This document shows, one piece after another, positions 45,732-54,279 of a stretch of DNA of 64,000 nt (position 1 is its first letter; every line of letters begins with the position of its first letter). Both the position numbers and the translations under genes were made by a program. The notes below the pieces were generated by a model, which searched no databases, was not told the origin of the DNA, and was given only the letters and a program-made list of their open reading frames with translations. The DNA comes from Stutzerimonas nosocomialis (GTDB taxonomy: Bacteria > Pseudomonadota > Gammaproteobacteria > Pseudomonadales > Pseudomonadaceae), in NCBI RefSeq assembly GCF_005876855.1, contig NZ_QLAE01000006.1:62001-126000 (forward strand). Reading direction: 5' to 3'.

Positions 45732-46163
45732 ATGAACACAAGGTCGTTAGGGTTCACCCTTGTTGAACTCATGATCGCCGTTGCTATTATTGGATTACTC
45801 GCAGCGATTGCGGTCCCTCTTTTTCAAGAGCGCGTTGTTATAACCCAAATGAAGCGCGCTCATGCTGAATTGTCTTCTTACAAAAGTGCCTTCGAAGCTT
45901 CCGTCAATAATGGGCAGACAGACGTCACTAATGAAGACTTAGGCTACGAGCGATCCAACCTAGTAAGAGAAGGCAACGTAGCAAGCGTTAGCAGCAACGG
46001 TGCGGGAAGTCTGCATATCACAATGGGGCAAGGAGCACATTCCGCAATTCGCGGCACGTCAATCAGCCTCCAGAGAGCGGCCTCAGGAGTGTGGAGATGC
46101 CATGTGGACACCTCGGCCGCAGGCGCATGGCGGTCGGCCTTTATGCCTCACGGATGCGAATAG
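45732..46163 (+). CDS. pilA2: second type IV pilin (PilAII-like)
   Basis: 143 residues with an 8-residue leader (MNTRSLG/FTLVELMIAVAIIGLLAAI). Beyond the N-terminal helix it differs strongly from PilAI but keeps a C-terminal Cys pair (VWRCHVD and HGCE). Base composition is lower in GC than the surrounding genes. In P. stutzeri a gene in this position (pilAII) does not make pili and antagonises natural transformation; that role is inferred here from position and size. The ATG is only about 16 bases after a terminator and has just GGAAAT before it, implying low expression. Confidence 0.85.
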   Translation: MNTRSLGFTLVELMIAVAIIGLLAAIAVPLFQERVVITQMKRAHAELSSYKSAFEASVNNGQTDVTNEDLGYERSNLVREGNVASVSSNGAGSLHITMGQGAHSAIRGTSISLQRAASGVWRCHVDTSAAGAWRSAFMPHGCE

Positions 46164-46333
46164 TCCATCCCCATAATATTGCAAGAGCACGACACCTTTG
46201 CTAACCAACCAATCAACCAAGCCCACAGATCTCGGAGGAACCAATTACAAACTTATATTTGGGTTAGGCAGCTTATAGAGATTATTGCCTTATTCCGCTC
46301 TCCACCCGAATATCCTTTATCGCTCTTACAAAT

Positions 46334-46358
46334 AGGACCCTGCATGAGCAGGGCTCCT
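46334..46358 (-). terminator. terminator-like hairpin beside the cysC fragment
   Basis: AGGACCCTGC-ATGA-GCAGGGCTCCT has a stem of ten pairs with one mismatch, ending 5 bases from the stop codon of the cysC fragment. On the minus strand it is followed by ATTTGT, a weak T-rich tail. It may be the original terminator of cysNC, left behind with the fragment. The rest of 46164-46333 is AT-rich, with no gene I can support. Confidence 0.45.
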
Positions 46359-46362
46359 CGGC

Positions 46363-46655
46363 TTAAATTGCGCCGCGCTGGCGAAGTAATTCGATCACGC
46401 TCTTTACACCTTCCTCAAGCGACACGGTTTCGGTATCGATAAGCAGCTCAGCCGCTTCAGGCTCATCATAGCCAAACGCCACGCCCGGAATATTATCTCC
46501 ACCGGCCGCATACAGCCCCTGCGGGTCACGCTGCTTGCAGATTTCAGCGGAGGCCTTGACGTAAACCGTTAGCAGGCGATGCCACCGATCAATGCCTTGG
46601 CCTGTTCGCGGCCCTCGGCATCCGGCGCCACGAAGGCCGCCAAGGTAGTCAGCCC
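46363..46655 (-). pseudogene. truncated, frameshifted copy of the cysNC 3' end (APS kinase domain)
   Basis: About 293 bases that align by eye, at roughly 85% identity, with the last 95 codons of the intact cysNC (47448-49349), down to the same ...LRQRGAI stop. Most differences are third-position changes. One base is missing at GGCGATGCCACCG (intact copy GGCGATCGCCACCG), which breaks the frame. The copy has no ATP-loop and no start, so it is dead. It stops 1-2 bases before a REP sequence. It looks like a relic of another cysNC allele. Confidence 0.85.
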
Positions 46656-46656
46656 T

Positions 46657-46680
46657 GTAGGGCGGGTGAAACCCGCGCGG
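46657..46680 (+). repeat. REP hairpin (forward)
   Basis: GTAGGGCGGGTGAAACCC and the following bases form a GCGGGT-GAA-ACCCGC hairpin preceded by the GTAG head typical of RAYT-associated REPs. It abuts the end of the cysC fragment. Confidence 0.8.
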
Positions 46681-46706
46681 TTACACACCGCCTGACCGAC
46701 CACACA

Positions 46707-46734
46707 CAAAACCCTGCCCTCCGGCGGGGTTTTG
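46707..46734 (+). terminator. terminator-like hairpin inside the REP/RAYT block
   Basis: CAAAACCCTGCC-CTCC-GGCGGGGTTTTG pairs along its whole length and is followed by TTTTGC. The A/T-flanked stem could terminate in both directions. Confidence 0.55.
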
Positions 46735-46776
46735 TTTTGCGGGCATGTCCGGACGTGACGATGTCCCTCTGAATAC

Positions 46777-46799
46777 GCGGCGGGGTTACACCGCCCTAC
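46777..46799 (-). repeat. REP hairpin (reverse)
   Basis: GGCGGGGTTACACCGCCCTAC ends in CTAC, the complement of the GTAG head, so it is a REP in inverse orientation to 46657-46680. It ends 2-3 bases before the stop of the RAYT relic. Confidence 0.75.
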
Positions 46800-46801
46800 G
46801 C

Positions 46802-47346
46802 CTATTCCATGCCGTGGATAGTTTCTGACGCTGCGCGACCTGACCAATCGATGGGGTATATCCCTTCCCTGACGCAACGATGAAAAGACGACCAAGGCCA
46901 ATCAGCAACACGCGATACCAGCCCATGTTTCAGCGGATTAGCGTGCAGGTAGTCCATATGGTGGCGGAAGTCCCGCTCATCGCGGATGAGATGCTACCAG
47001 AAGCGGTGCTGCCAAAGGGTGCCGCACCGCTTGGCTGATCGCCGCCGGGTGAGAAGGTCTGGCCGCACATAGCTAGCCGCACAGGCGCGTGTGACGTGGC
47101 GCTTGATCAAGCGCCAGCGATTGGAAAAGTCGGCGTCGCCCTCTGGCAATGTCCAGATCGCATGGAGGTGGTCGGGTAGCAAAACCCAACCGCGGATGTC
47201 AAACGGCAGCGTTTGGCGAACCGAAACGATTGCCTCGCATAGCGCAACACGGACAGCGGAATCAGTCAGAATTGACTGGCGCCGCTCCGTTACGACCGTG
47301 AAAAAGTAGATGCTCCGGGCATGGCGGCCCGACGATAGCGAGACAT
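46802..47346 (-). pseudogene. REP-associated tyrosine transposase (RAYT, IS200-like), inactivated
   Basis: The translation can be followed from MSRYRRAAMPGASTFF to ...SSFHRCVREGIYPIDWSGRA. The catalytic-type HLH segment (VLLPDHLHAIWTLPEGDADF) is the HUH-like metal motif of Y1 transposases, and IRDERDFRHHMDYLHANPLKHG is the usual C-terminal signature. Two lesions kill it: one base is missing in a T-run (about 47310), shifting the frame near codon 15, and a TAG replaces the Glu codon expected after WQHRFW (about 46993). RAYTs disperse REP elements; three REPs lie around this one. Confidence 0.88.
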
Positions 47347-47421
47347 TCGAATCACATCCTTGTTGATCGAACGAAAGACGATCGTAACTTATTTAGCTAG
47401 CAAATCCATGAAACAGGACGC

Positions 47422-47443
47422 CGGCGGGTTGCACCCGCCCTAC
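47422..47443 (-). repeat. REP hairpin (reverse), next to the cysNC stop
   Basis: CGGCGGGTTGCACCCGCCCTAC: stem GCGGGT-TGC-ACCCGC with CTAC at the end. It lies 4 bases from the stop codon of the intact cysNC, so the former terminator of that gene is missing here. Confidence 0.8.
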
Positions 47444-47447
47444 GTTC

Positions 47448-49349
47448 TTAAATCGCGCCGCGCTGGCGGAGCAGTTCGACCACCTTCTTCACCCCTTCTT
47501 CGAGCGGCAGGGCCTCGGTGTCGATGACCAGCTCAGCCGCCTCAGGCTCGTCATACCCAAACGCCACGCCCGGAATATTATCTCCCCCGGCCGTATACAG
47601 CCCCTGCGGATCACGCAGCCTACATACTTCCGCGGAGGCCTTGACGTAAACCGTCAGCAGGCGATCGCCACCGATCAATGCCTTGGCCTGTTCGCGGCCC
47701 TCGGCATCGGGCGCAACGAAAGCCGCCAGGGTGATCAGGCCGGCTTCGTTGAACTGGCGGGCGACGTGGGCGGCGCGGCGCCAGTTTTCGGTACGGCCGG
47801 CGCGATCCTGCGGCAGGCCTTTGTTCAGGTCGTGGCGCAGGTTCTGGCCGTCGAGCACGTAGACTGCGCGCCCCATGTCGAACAGCTTGCGCTCAACCGC
47901 ATAGGCGAGCGTGCTCTTGCCGGCACCTGAAAGGCCGGTGAACAGCACGGTGGCCGGCTGCTGGCCGAAGCGCGCGGCGCGCTCTTCGCGGGTGACGTGG
48001 GCCAGCGCGCCGTGGCTGCCACTGGTGTTCTGGCCGTCCAGCGGGTCGGCGATGATCATGCCGGCGCCGACGGTACCGTTGGTCAAGCGGTCGATGACGA
48101 TGAAGGCGCCGGTGGTGCGGTTCTGCTCGTAGCCGTCGAAGGCGATGGGCGCATCCAGGGCAACCTTGACCTTGCCGATCTCGTTCAGCTGCAGGCTGCT
48201 GGCAGCGCCATGTTCGAGCGTATTCACATCGACCCGGTGCACGATGCTGGCAATCGAGCCCGGCACGTAGCTGGTGGCGCGCTTGATGTCGTATTTCTTG
48301 CCCGGAAGCATCGGCTCTTCGGCCATCCACACCAGCATCGCCTCGAAGGCATCGCCAATACGGGGGCGGTTGTCGGCATGGACCAGCATGTCGCCGCGCG
48401 AGACGTCGATTTCGTCTTCCAGCGTCAGGGTGACAGCCTCACCCGGCGTCGCCTGCTCCAACTCGCCATCGAAGGTGACGATGGACTTGACCTTGCTACC
48501 CTTGCCTGACGGCAGAACCACCACTTCGTCGCCCTTGCGCACGACGCCGCTGGCGAGCGTGCCGGCAAACCCCCGGAAGTTGAGGTTCGGCCGGTTCACG
48601 TACTGGACCGGGAAGCGCAGGTCGTTGAAATTGCGGTCGCCGGCGATTTCCACCGTCTCGAGAATTTCCATCAGCGCAGGCCCGGTGTACCACGGTGAAC
48701 GCTCGCTCTTGTTCACCACGTTGTCGCCCTTGAGAGCGGACATCGGCACGAAATGCAGCGAGGTGGGCTTGAGCTCGATGCGCTCGGCGAACGCCAGGTA
48801 ATCGGCCTTGATCTGTTCGAACACCTGCTGATCGAAGCCGTTCAGGTCCATCTTGTTGATGGCGACGACGATGTGCTTGATGCCCAGCAGCGAGGCGATG
48901 AAGCTGTGGCGTTTGGTCTGGGTCTGCACGCCGTAGCGGGCATCGACCAGGATGATCGCCAGGTCGCAGGTGGATGCGCCGGTGGCCATGTTGCGCGTGT
49001 ACTGCTCATGGCCGGGGGTGTCGGCAATGATGAACTTGCGCTTGGCTGTGGAGAAGTAGCGGTAGGCCACGTCGATGGTGATGCCCTGCTCACGCTCGGC
49101 CTGCAGGCCATCGACCAGCAGCGCCAGGTCAACCTCGTCGCCGGTGGTACCGACCTTTTTCGAATCGCGGGTGATGGCTTCCAGATGATCCTCATAGATC
49201 ATCTTGGAGTCGTGCAGCAGGCGGCCGATCAGCGTGCTCTTGCCGTCATCGACGTTGCCGCAGGTGAGAAAGCGCAGCAGCTCCTTGCGCTCGTGCTGGG
49301 CCAGGTACGCGAGGATGTCCTCGCTGATCAGTTCGGATTGGTGACTCAT
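47448..49349 (-). CDS. cysNC: bifunctional sulfate adenylyltransferase subunit 1 / APS kinase
   Basis: 633 residues in two fused parts. Residues about 1-450 are the CysN GTPase ([35 protein letters not shown]) that drives APS formation with CysD. Residues about 455-633 are the CysC APS kinase (P-loop [16 protein letters not shown], then [14 protein letters not shown] and [13 protein letters not shown]). Together they make PAPS for assimilation. The gene follows cysD. A diverged fragment of its end lies 0.8 kb downstream. Confidence 0.97.
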   Translation of the reverse strand: MSHQSELISEDILAYLAQHERKELLRFLTCGNVDDGKSTLIGRLLHDSKMIYEDHLEAITRDSKKVGTTGDEVDLALLVDGLQAEREQGITIDVAYRYFSTAKRKFIIADTPGHEQYTRNMATGASTCDLAIILVDARYGVQTQTKRHSFIASLLGIKHIVVAINKMDLNGFDQQVFEQIKADYLAFAERIELKPTSLHFVPMSALKGDNVVNKSERSPWYTGPALMEILETVEIAGDRNFNDLRFPVQYVNRPNLNFRGFAGTLASGVVRKGDEVVVLPSGKGSKVKSIVTFDGELEQATPGEAVTLTLEDEIDVSRGDMLVHADNRPRIGDAFEAMLVWMAEEPMLPGKKYDIKRATSYVPGSIASIVHRVDVNTLEHGAASSLQLNEIGKVKVALDAPIAFDGYEQNRTTGAFIVIDRLTNGTVGAGMIIADPLDGQNTSGSHGALAHVTREERAARFGQQPATVLFTGLSGAGKSTLAYAVERKLFDMGRAVYVLDGQNLRHDLNKGLPQDRAGRTENWRRAAHVARQFNEAGLITLAAFVAPDAEGREQAKALIGGDRLLTVYVKASAEVCRLRDPQGLYTAGGDNIPGVAFGYDEPEAAELVIDTEALPLEEGVKKVVELLRQRGAI

Positions 49350-49448
49350 TCGCTATAGCTCCACACTGCAGCCGAAGGGCGCAGCTAGCCTGAATTCTGT
49401 TTTATCAACCGATACGGGCATGCCCGCGAGTTCGTTGTCCGCTGGACG

Positions 49449-50366
49449 TTAGAAATAGCCCTGCCGCTTTTTCTCTTCCATGGAGCCCGCGGCGTCGTGG
49501 TCGATGACGCGGCCCTGGCGCTCGGAGGTGCGGGTCAGCAGCATCTCCTGGATGATCTCCGGCAGGGTCGTGGCGGTGGATTCCACAGCGCCGGTGAGCG
49601 GGTAGCAGCCCAGGGTGCGGAAACGGACCATGCGTTTTTCGATGCGGCCCTTCTCCTCTTCCGAGAGGTGTTCGAGGATGCGCTCGTCATCGATCATGAT
49701 CAGCGTGCCGTTCTTCTCGATCACCTCGCGCTCGGCGGCGAAGTACAGGGGGACGATGGGGATCTGCTCCAGATAGATGTATTGCCAGATATCCAGCTCG
49801 GTCCAGTTCGACAGCGGGAACACCCGGATCGACTCGCCCTTTTTCACATTGCCGTTGTAGACGTTCCACAGCTCGGGGCGCTGGTTCTTCGGATCCCAGC
49901 GGTGCTTGCTGTCGCGGAACGAGTAGACACGCTCCTTGGCACGGGACTTTTCTTCATCCCGCCGAGCCCCGCCGAACGCGGCGTCGAAGCCGTACTTGTC
50001 GAGTGCCTGCTTGAGCCCTTCGGTCTTCATCACGTCGGTGTGCTTGGCACTGCCGTAGGTGAAGGGGTTCATGTCCTGGGCCACACCCTCGGGATTGATG
50101 TGGGTGATCAGGTCCAGGTCCATCTCGCTGACCATGCGTTCGCGGAAGCGGTACATCTCCTGGAATTTCCAGCGGGTATCGACGTGCAGCACCGGGAACG
50201 GCAGGCGCCCCGGGAAGAAGGCCTTGCGCGCCAGGTGCAACATGACCGCCGAATCCTTGCCGATCGAATAGAGCATCACCGGATTGTCGAACTCGGCAGC
50301 GACTTCGCGGATGATGTGGATGCTTTCCGCCTCCAGCTGTTTGAGATGCGTCAGTTTGTCGACCAT
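49449..50366 (-). CDS. cysD: sulfate adenylyltransferase subunit 2
   Basis: 305 residues of the PAPS-reductase-like ATP pyrophosphatase fold. The PP-loop [15 protein letters not shown], the [16 protein letters not shown] motif and the C-terminal RQGYF are typical. It activates sulfate with ATP, coupled to the CysN GTPase encoded 99 bases downstream. The spacer shows no terminator, so the two probably form one unit, expected to be under cysteine-starvation (CysB) control. Confidence 0.98.
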   Translation of the reverse strand: MVDKLTHLKQLEAESIHIIREVAAEFDNPVMLYSIGKDSAVMLHLARKAFFPGRLPFPVLHVDTRWKFQEMYRFRERMVSEMDLDLITHINPEGVAQDMNPFTYGSAKHTDVMKTEGLKQALDKYGFDAAFGGARRDEEKSRAKERVYSFRDSKHRWDPKNQRPELWNVYNGNVKKGESIRVFPLSNWTELDIWQYIYLEQIPIVPLYFAAEREVIEKNGTLIMIDDERILEHLSEEEKGRIEKRMVRFRTLGCYPLTGAVESTATTLPEIIQEMLLTRTSERQGRVIDHDAAGSMEEKKRQGYF

Positions 50367-50494
50367 GGCTACTCACGAGATAAAAATGAACGGCACGACC
50401 GGCCGCGAAACGCCGCACTCTAGCACGGCGAAAAATTCTAATCAGGCCCGCAGTTATACCAAAAGGCTCTATGGTTATACCTGGCGTGCTGTGC

Positions 50495-51253
50495 TCACAC
50501 CGGATTCGGAATGTCGATGAACAGGTGCTCGATCGCGAAGCGGCGCGCCAGATAATCCCCGAGCGTCTGTACGCCATACCGCTCGGTCGCATGGTGCCCG
50601 GCCGCGAAGAAACTGAGGCCGTTCTCGCGAGCGACGTGCACGGTCGGCTCGGAGGCTTCCCCGGTCAGGTAGGCATCGACCCCGGCGTTCACCGCCTGGT
50701 CGATATACCCCTGGGCACCGCCGGTGCACCAGGCGACCCGTCGGATCAGCCCTGAGCCCTCGATCATCAGCGGTTCGCGGCCGAGCGCCTCATGGATGCG
50801 GTGCATGAAATCCACTGGGGTGAGCGGCGAGTCCAGCGAACCGACCAACCCGACCGACTTGGGATTGTCCGGCTCCAGCGGCCCTTCGATGGTCAGCTCA
50901 AGCAGGCGCGCGAGCTGGACGTTGTTGCCGACCTCCGGATGCACGTCGAGCGGCAGGTGATAGGCCAGCAGGCTGATGTCGTGGGTCAGCAGCGTCTTCA
51001 GCCGCCGCTGTTTCATGCCCACCACGCGCGCATCCTCGTTCTTCCAGAAATAGCCATGGTGCACGAGGATCACATCGGCCTCGGCCTCCACCGCCGCATC
51101 GAGCAGCGCCTGGCTGGCAGTGACCCCGCTGACGATGCGCCGCACCTGCGGCCGCCCTTCGACCTGCAGCCCGTTGGGACAGTAATCGGCGATCCTGGCG
51201 GCGTTCAGATAGCGATCCGCTTCGGCAACCAATGTGTTCAGGGCGATGGCCAT
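50495..51253 (-). CDS. Nif3-like dinuclear metal-centre protein (YbgI family)
   Basis: 252 residues. Metal ligands appear as the paired His of ILVHHGYFWKNE, the D-x-H region AYHLPLDVHPEVGNN, and the C-terminal SFFAAGHHATERYGV. These hexameric ring proteins are described as GTP cyclohydrolase-1-type-2-like or metal-binding; a firm physiological role is not known. The ATG at 51253 has AAGAGG upstream. The gene is divergent from the algW promoter. Confidence 0.92.
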   Translation of the reverse strand: MAIALNTLVAEADRYLNAARIADYCPNGLQVEGRPQVRRIVSGVTASQALLDAAVEAEADVILVHHGYFWKNEDARVVGMKQRRLKTLLTHDISLLAYHLPLDVHPEVGNNVQLARLLELTIEGPLEPDNPKSVGLVGSLDSPLTPVDFMHRIHEALGREPLMIEGSGLIRRVAWCTGGAQGYIDQAVNAGVDAYLTGEASEPTVHVARENGLSFFAAGHHATERYGVQTLGDYLARRFAIEHLFIDIPNPV

Positions 51254-51277
51254 CAATCGATCCTCTTCGTCATGCAC

Positions 51278-51306
51278 GCTGCATTATTCATGCAGCTTCG
51301 TATAAT
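51278..51306 (+). promoter_or_regulatory. algW promoter region: -10 box and overlapping palindrome
   Basis: TATAAT at 51301-51306 is a consensus -10 element in front of the intron and algW. No clear -35 box is seen; instead a perfect 7-base inverted repeat, GCTGCAT-TATTC-ATGCAGC (51278-51296), covers the -35 area. It lies in the short gap shared with the divergent nif3-like gene and may be an operator for both. Confidence 0.55.
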
Positions 51307-52372
51307 GCCGCCACCTGTGCGACACGTGTGTACGTGTCGTGGTTGGTCTGGTTCACTGCACCATGGCTCCAAATCCTTTGATATCAAGGGGTTGATGCCT
51401 AAAACAGCAGTCAATGTACCGGCTTTGCCTGGTAATCCTACGCTTCGGACGCTCTGCGTTTTGTCGAAGCGAGGCAATAAATCTGCATCAATTCGCACCC
51501 AAAATGGGTCCGCAATGGGGTGTAGAAACCAGAAAGTAGCAATCCAGCCTGGCTCGATTGTTACAAATAATGTCTAACCCATGGGGTGAATTCCGCCCTC
51601 TGGGCAGATTTCGTCCCTCACGTTGGGCATAGAGCCTTTATCACCGTCGTGAGACGTTGGGGGACGTTGAACCAAGCACGGAGCGTCAAGCTCCGAATCG
51701 CATTGCTCAGCTCTGCTTGTTCAGGGAGTACCGAGCCTGGCGTGTACCCGCCAGTTCATTAGATCGGCATGCGTTGGGGGCCAACTCCAAGGTGTGAAGC
51801 CTGATTAACAATGTCTCGCTCGCAAGAGGGTGTTATCCGGTGACGGAGAACGCTTCGCGTCCGAATTGCACGGACGTGTCGAGGCTAATGACCCAACCCG
51901 CATGGCTAACACATGTGAATCGTCGCCAGAACCTCCGTAAGCATTGACGGGCCTACGGCAATTATCGGCCCCAGCCAAACGGCAACGCAGTCGGTCATCA
52001 CAGTAGGTGAGTGTGATGCGGTACCACGACGACTGCCGGGGGAAAGACGAAGCCTAAACGGGGAATTGATGCGACTCGGGGAACGTGGCAATCCCGACCA
52101 CTCGCCTGGCCAGCAACATCGGTCAGGCAGGCAAACCGCAAGGGGCGCTGATGGGTGTGGGGAATGGGAGGATGCAAAAAGCGAAGGGCTACCTGTAATG
52201 GGTGGCATACCGGTTGAGATATTACCGGCAGGGGCAACCCTGGCTGACGTGCATCTGGTTTACGAGCGTAAGAAGAGCCGCTGATTCCAGCGATAACCAA
52301 ACGACCCTATGGGCGACTACTGCCCATAGGGGAGTAGTCCGTCCTGAATGTCGTGCATATCAGGAGGACTGT

Positions 52373-54103
52373 ATGAAAACGCAACCAGCAACATCGGTCG
52401 CGTCTGCGTCCTTCGACGGGGTGAAGAACTGGCACGATCTCGATTGGGCCAGAATTCAACAAACCGTTCGGAAAACGCAGCTAAAGATTGCGCAGGCAAC
52501 TCGGGAAGGCGACTGGCGCAGGGTTAAACGCCTGCAACGACTGCTGACCCACTCGTTCTATGGTCGCTGTCTGGCCGTAAGACGAGTCACGGAGAACCGG
52601 GGTCGTAAGACGCCGGGTGTCGATGGAGAAACCTGGGGAACGCCTCAGGCCAAGCTCCATGCCGTGGGACGTCTGTCGAAACAACGAGGCTATCGGCCCA
52701 GACCGCTGTGGCGGGTATGGATACCGAAGCCCGGTAAACAGGAGAAACGCCCGCTGGGTATCCCGACGATGTTGGATCGGGCCATGCAGGCGCTGTATCT
52801 CCAAGCGTTGGAGCCTGTCGTGGAAAGCACCAGCGATCCGAAGTCCTATGGATTTCGCCCGGATCGTTCGACTGCTGACGCAATGGTTGAGCTTTTCCAC
52901 CTGCTGTCGCCGCAAACGGCGCCGGTCTGGATTCTGGAAGGTGATATCAAAGGGTTCTTCGACAACATTAACCACGAGTGGCTGTGCCGGAATGTCCCGA
53001 TGGATAGGAAGGTGCTGCGCAAATGGTTGAAGGCCGGGGTTATCGACCGGCGACAACTCATGGCTACGGAGGCCGGGACGCCGCAGGGAGGAATTATCTC
53101 GCCCTGTCTGGCAAACGCCACCCTGAATGGTCTGGAGACTCAGCTGAAGCGCCATCTGGCGCAGAAGCTGGGTGCCATGAAGGCCAGGAAGATCAAAGTG
53201 CAGTGTGTGCGCTATGCGGATGACTTCGTCGTGACAGCAGCCTCGAAAGAGCTGTTGGAAGAGGAGGTCAAACCCTGGGTAGAGCAATTCCTGTCGGTAC
53301 GAGGGGTTGCGCTGTCACGGGAGAAAACGCAGATCACGCATATCCATCAAGGCTTCGATTTTCTGGGGTGGAATTTCAGGAAGTACGTGCCGAAATCGCC
53401 GTATAGGAACGCCAAGCTGTTGATCAAACCCTCGAAGAAGAACGTCTCGGCGTTCTATCGGAAAGTGCGCGAGATCATCAAAGGCAGCGGGGCTCTGACG
53501 CAGGATGCGTTGATCGGCCAGCTGAACCCGGTACTGAGAGGGTGGGCGCAATACCACTCCCCGGTCGTGGCAAAACAGACCTTCAGCAAGCTTGATCACT
53601 TGGTGTTCTGGCGACTCTGGAGGTGGGCGAAGCGTAGGCATCCGAAGAAGTCGGCTGACTGGATCAGGAATAAATACTTCCGATCCATAGGCAGGCAGAA
53701 CTGGGTGTTTGCGTATCCCTACAAGAATGGCAAGGGAGAAAGGCAGTTCCGACGGCTGTACGGGCTGGCGGAAACCGCAATCGTGCGTCACAAGCGTCTA
53801 CCGGGTGAGTATCAGCCCTACGACGCGATGCAGGAGCTGAAGTGGGAAGCGCTGAGGGTCAAACGGATGCAGCACTCGCTGCGTTATCGGGGGCAGATAC
53901 TCAGCATCTTCCGCAGGCAGAAGGGGCTTTGTGCCCTGTGCGGACATGCGATCAACAAGGAAACCGGCTGGCACGACCATCACGTCATCAGGCGTGTGGA
54001 CGGCGGGCCGGATACTCTGAGGAATCGTATGCTGCTTCATCCCAACTGCCATGCGCTGGTGCACAGCCAGCGTGAAAAGGTAGCTCTGCGATATGGAGGG
54101 TAA
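52373..54103 (+). CDS. ltrA: group II intron-encoded reverse transcriptase / maturase with HNH endonuclease
   Basis: 576 residues. The reverse transcriptase fingers and palm include TPGVDGETW, RPLGIPTMLDRAMQALYLQALEP, the GTPQGGIISPCLAN box and the catalytic VRYADDFVV. The maturase (X) domain lies around residues 350-480. The C-terminus is a complete HNH endonuclease: CALCGHAIN, DHHVIRRVDGGPD, and LHPNCHALVHS. The chosen ATG follows AGGAGG by 5 bases; an in-frame extension upstream is intron RNA. Proteins of this class splice the intron and help it integrate into DNA. No frameshift or missing motif is seen. Confidence 0.96.
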   Translation: MKTQPATSVASASFDGVKNWHDLDWARIQQTVRKTQLKIAQATREGDWRRVKRLQRLLTHSFYGRCLAVRRVTENRGRKTPGVDGETWGTPQAKLHAVGRLSKQRGYRPRPLWRVWIPKPGKQEKRPLGIPTMLDRAMQALYLQALEPVVESTSDPKSYGFRPDRSTADAMVELFHLLSPQTAPVWILEGDIKGFFDNINHEWLCRNVPMDRKVLRKWLKAGVIDRRQLMATEAGTPQGGIISPCLANATLNGLETQLKRHLAQKLGAMKARKIKVQCVRYADDFVVTAASKELLEEEVKPWVEQFLSVRGVALSREKTQITHIHQGFDFLGWNFRKYVPKSPYRNAKLLIKPSKKNVSAFYRKVREIIKGSGALTQDALIGQLNPVLRGWAQYHSPVVAKQTFSKLDHLVFWRLWRWAKRRHPKKSADWIRNKYFRSIGRQNWVFAYPYKNGKGERQFRRLYGLAETAIVRHKRLPGEYQPYDAMQELKWEALRVKRMQHSLRYRGQILSIFRRQKGLCALCGHAINKETGWHDHHVIRRVDGGPDTLRNRMLLHPNCHALVHSQREKVALRYGG

Positions 54104-54159
54104 TGTTAATATCGCCACCATAGTTGCCGGCCAGCCATAGGCTGGCTTTTCGTAAACTT

Positions 54160-54194
54160 GAGCCGTATGCGGTGAAAGCCGCACGTACGGTTCT
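54160..54194 (+). other. group II intron domain V
   Basis: GAGCCGTATGCGGTGAAAGC and its continuation fold into the 34-base catalytic hairpin with a GAAA tetraloop and the AGC triad at its base (arms GAGCCGTATGCGG and CCGCACGTACGGTTC). This is the most conserved part of group II introns and it is intact. Confidence 0.93.
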
Positions 54195-54279
54195 TAGGGG
54201 GGGACGGGCCAGTAATGGCCTGTCCCTACCCGACTAAGGGCCGCTCCCTCTGCCCGCAACTCACCGGACCTGGAACGCA

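Larger units (their letters stand above)
51317..54234 (+). mobile_element. group II intron with reverse transcriptase gene
   Basis: Starts GTGCGAC (GUGYG consensus) and ends CTACCCGAC. Domain V is clear at 54160-54194, and a domain VI hairpin follows. The 5' boundary is supported by possible exon pairing: upstream ATGCCG (51305-51310) is complementary to CGGCAT at 51765-51770 (EBS2/IBS2). CCACCT (51311-51316) pairs over five bases with AGGTGT at 51790-51795 (EBS1/IBS1). Removing the element would join the algW promoter to the algW leader. The 1056 bases before the coding region are longer than usual, so an extra segment or a true start near GTGTG at 51792 remains possible. The IEP frame is open, so the intron may be active. 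Confidence 0.75.

Noticed and set aside
41145-46163. Pilus block considered as a new secretion system
   Set aside because: Every gene matches standard type IV pilus parts (PilB, PilC, PilD, two pilins); only the second pilin and the mosaic pilC are noteworthy.
46179-46442. 87-codon plus-strand frame after pilAII
   Set aside because: It runs into the antisense of the cysC fragment, has no good start signal and no recognisable sequence.
46657-46799. Short repeated hairpins considered as a CRISPR array or integron attC sites
   Set aside because: Units are few, unevenly spaced and in both orientations, with the GTAG head of REPs and a RAYT gene beside them; no spacers, cas genes or integrase.
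51649-51660. GTGAGACG as an alternative 5' end of the group II intron
   Set aside because: No exon-binding partner was found for the bases just before it, while the start at 51317 has two possible pairings and abuts the native promoter.
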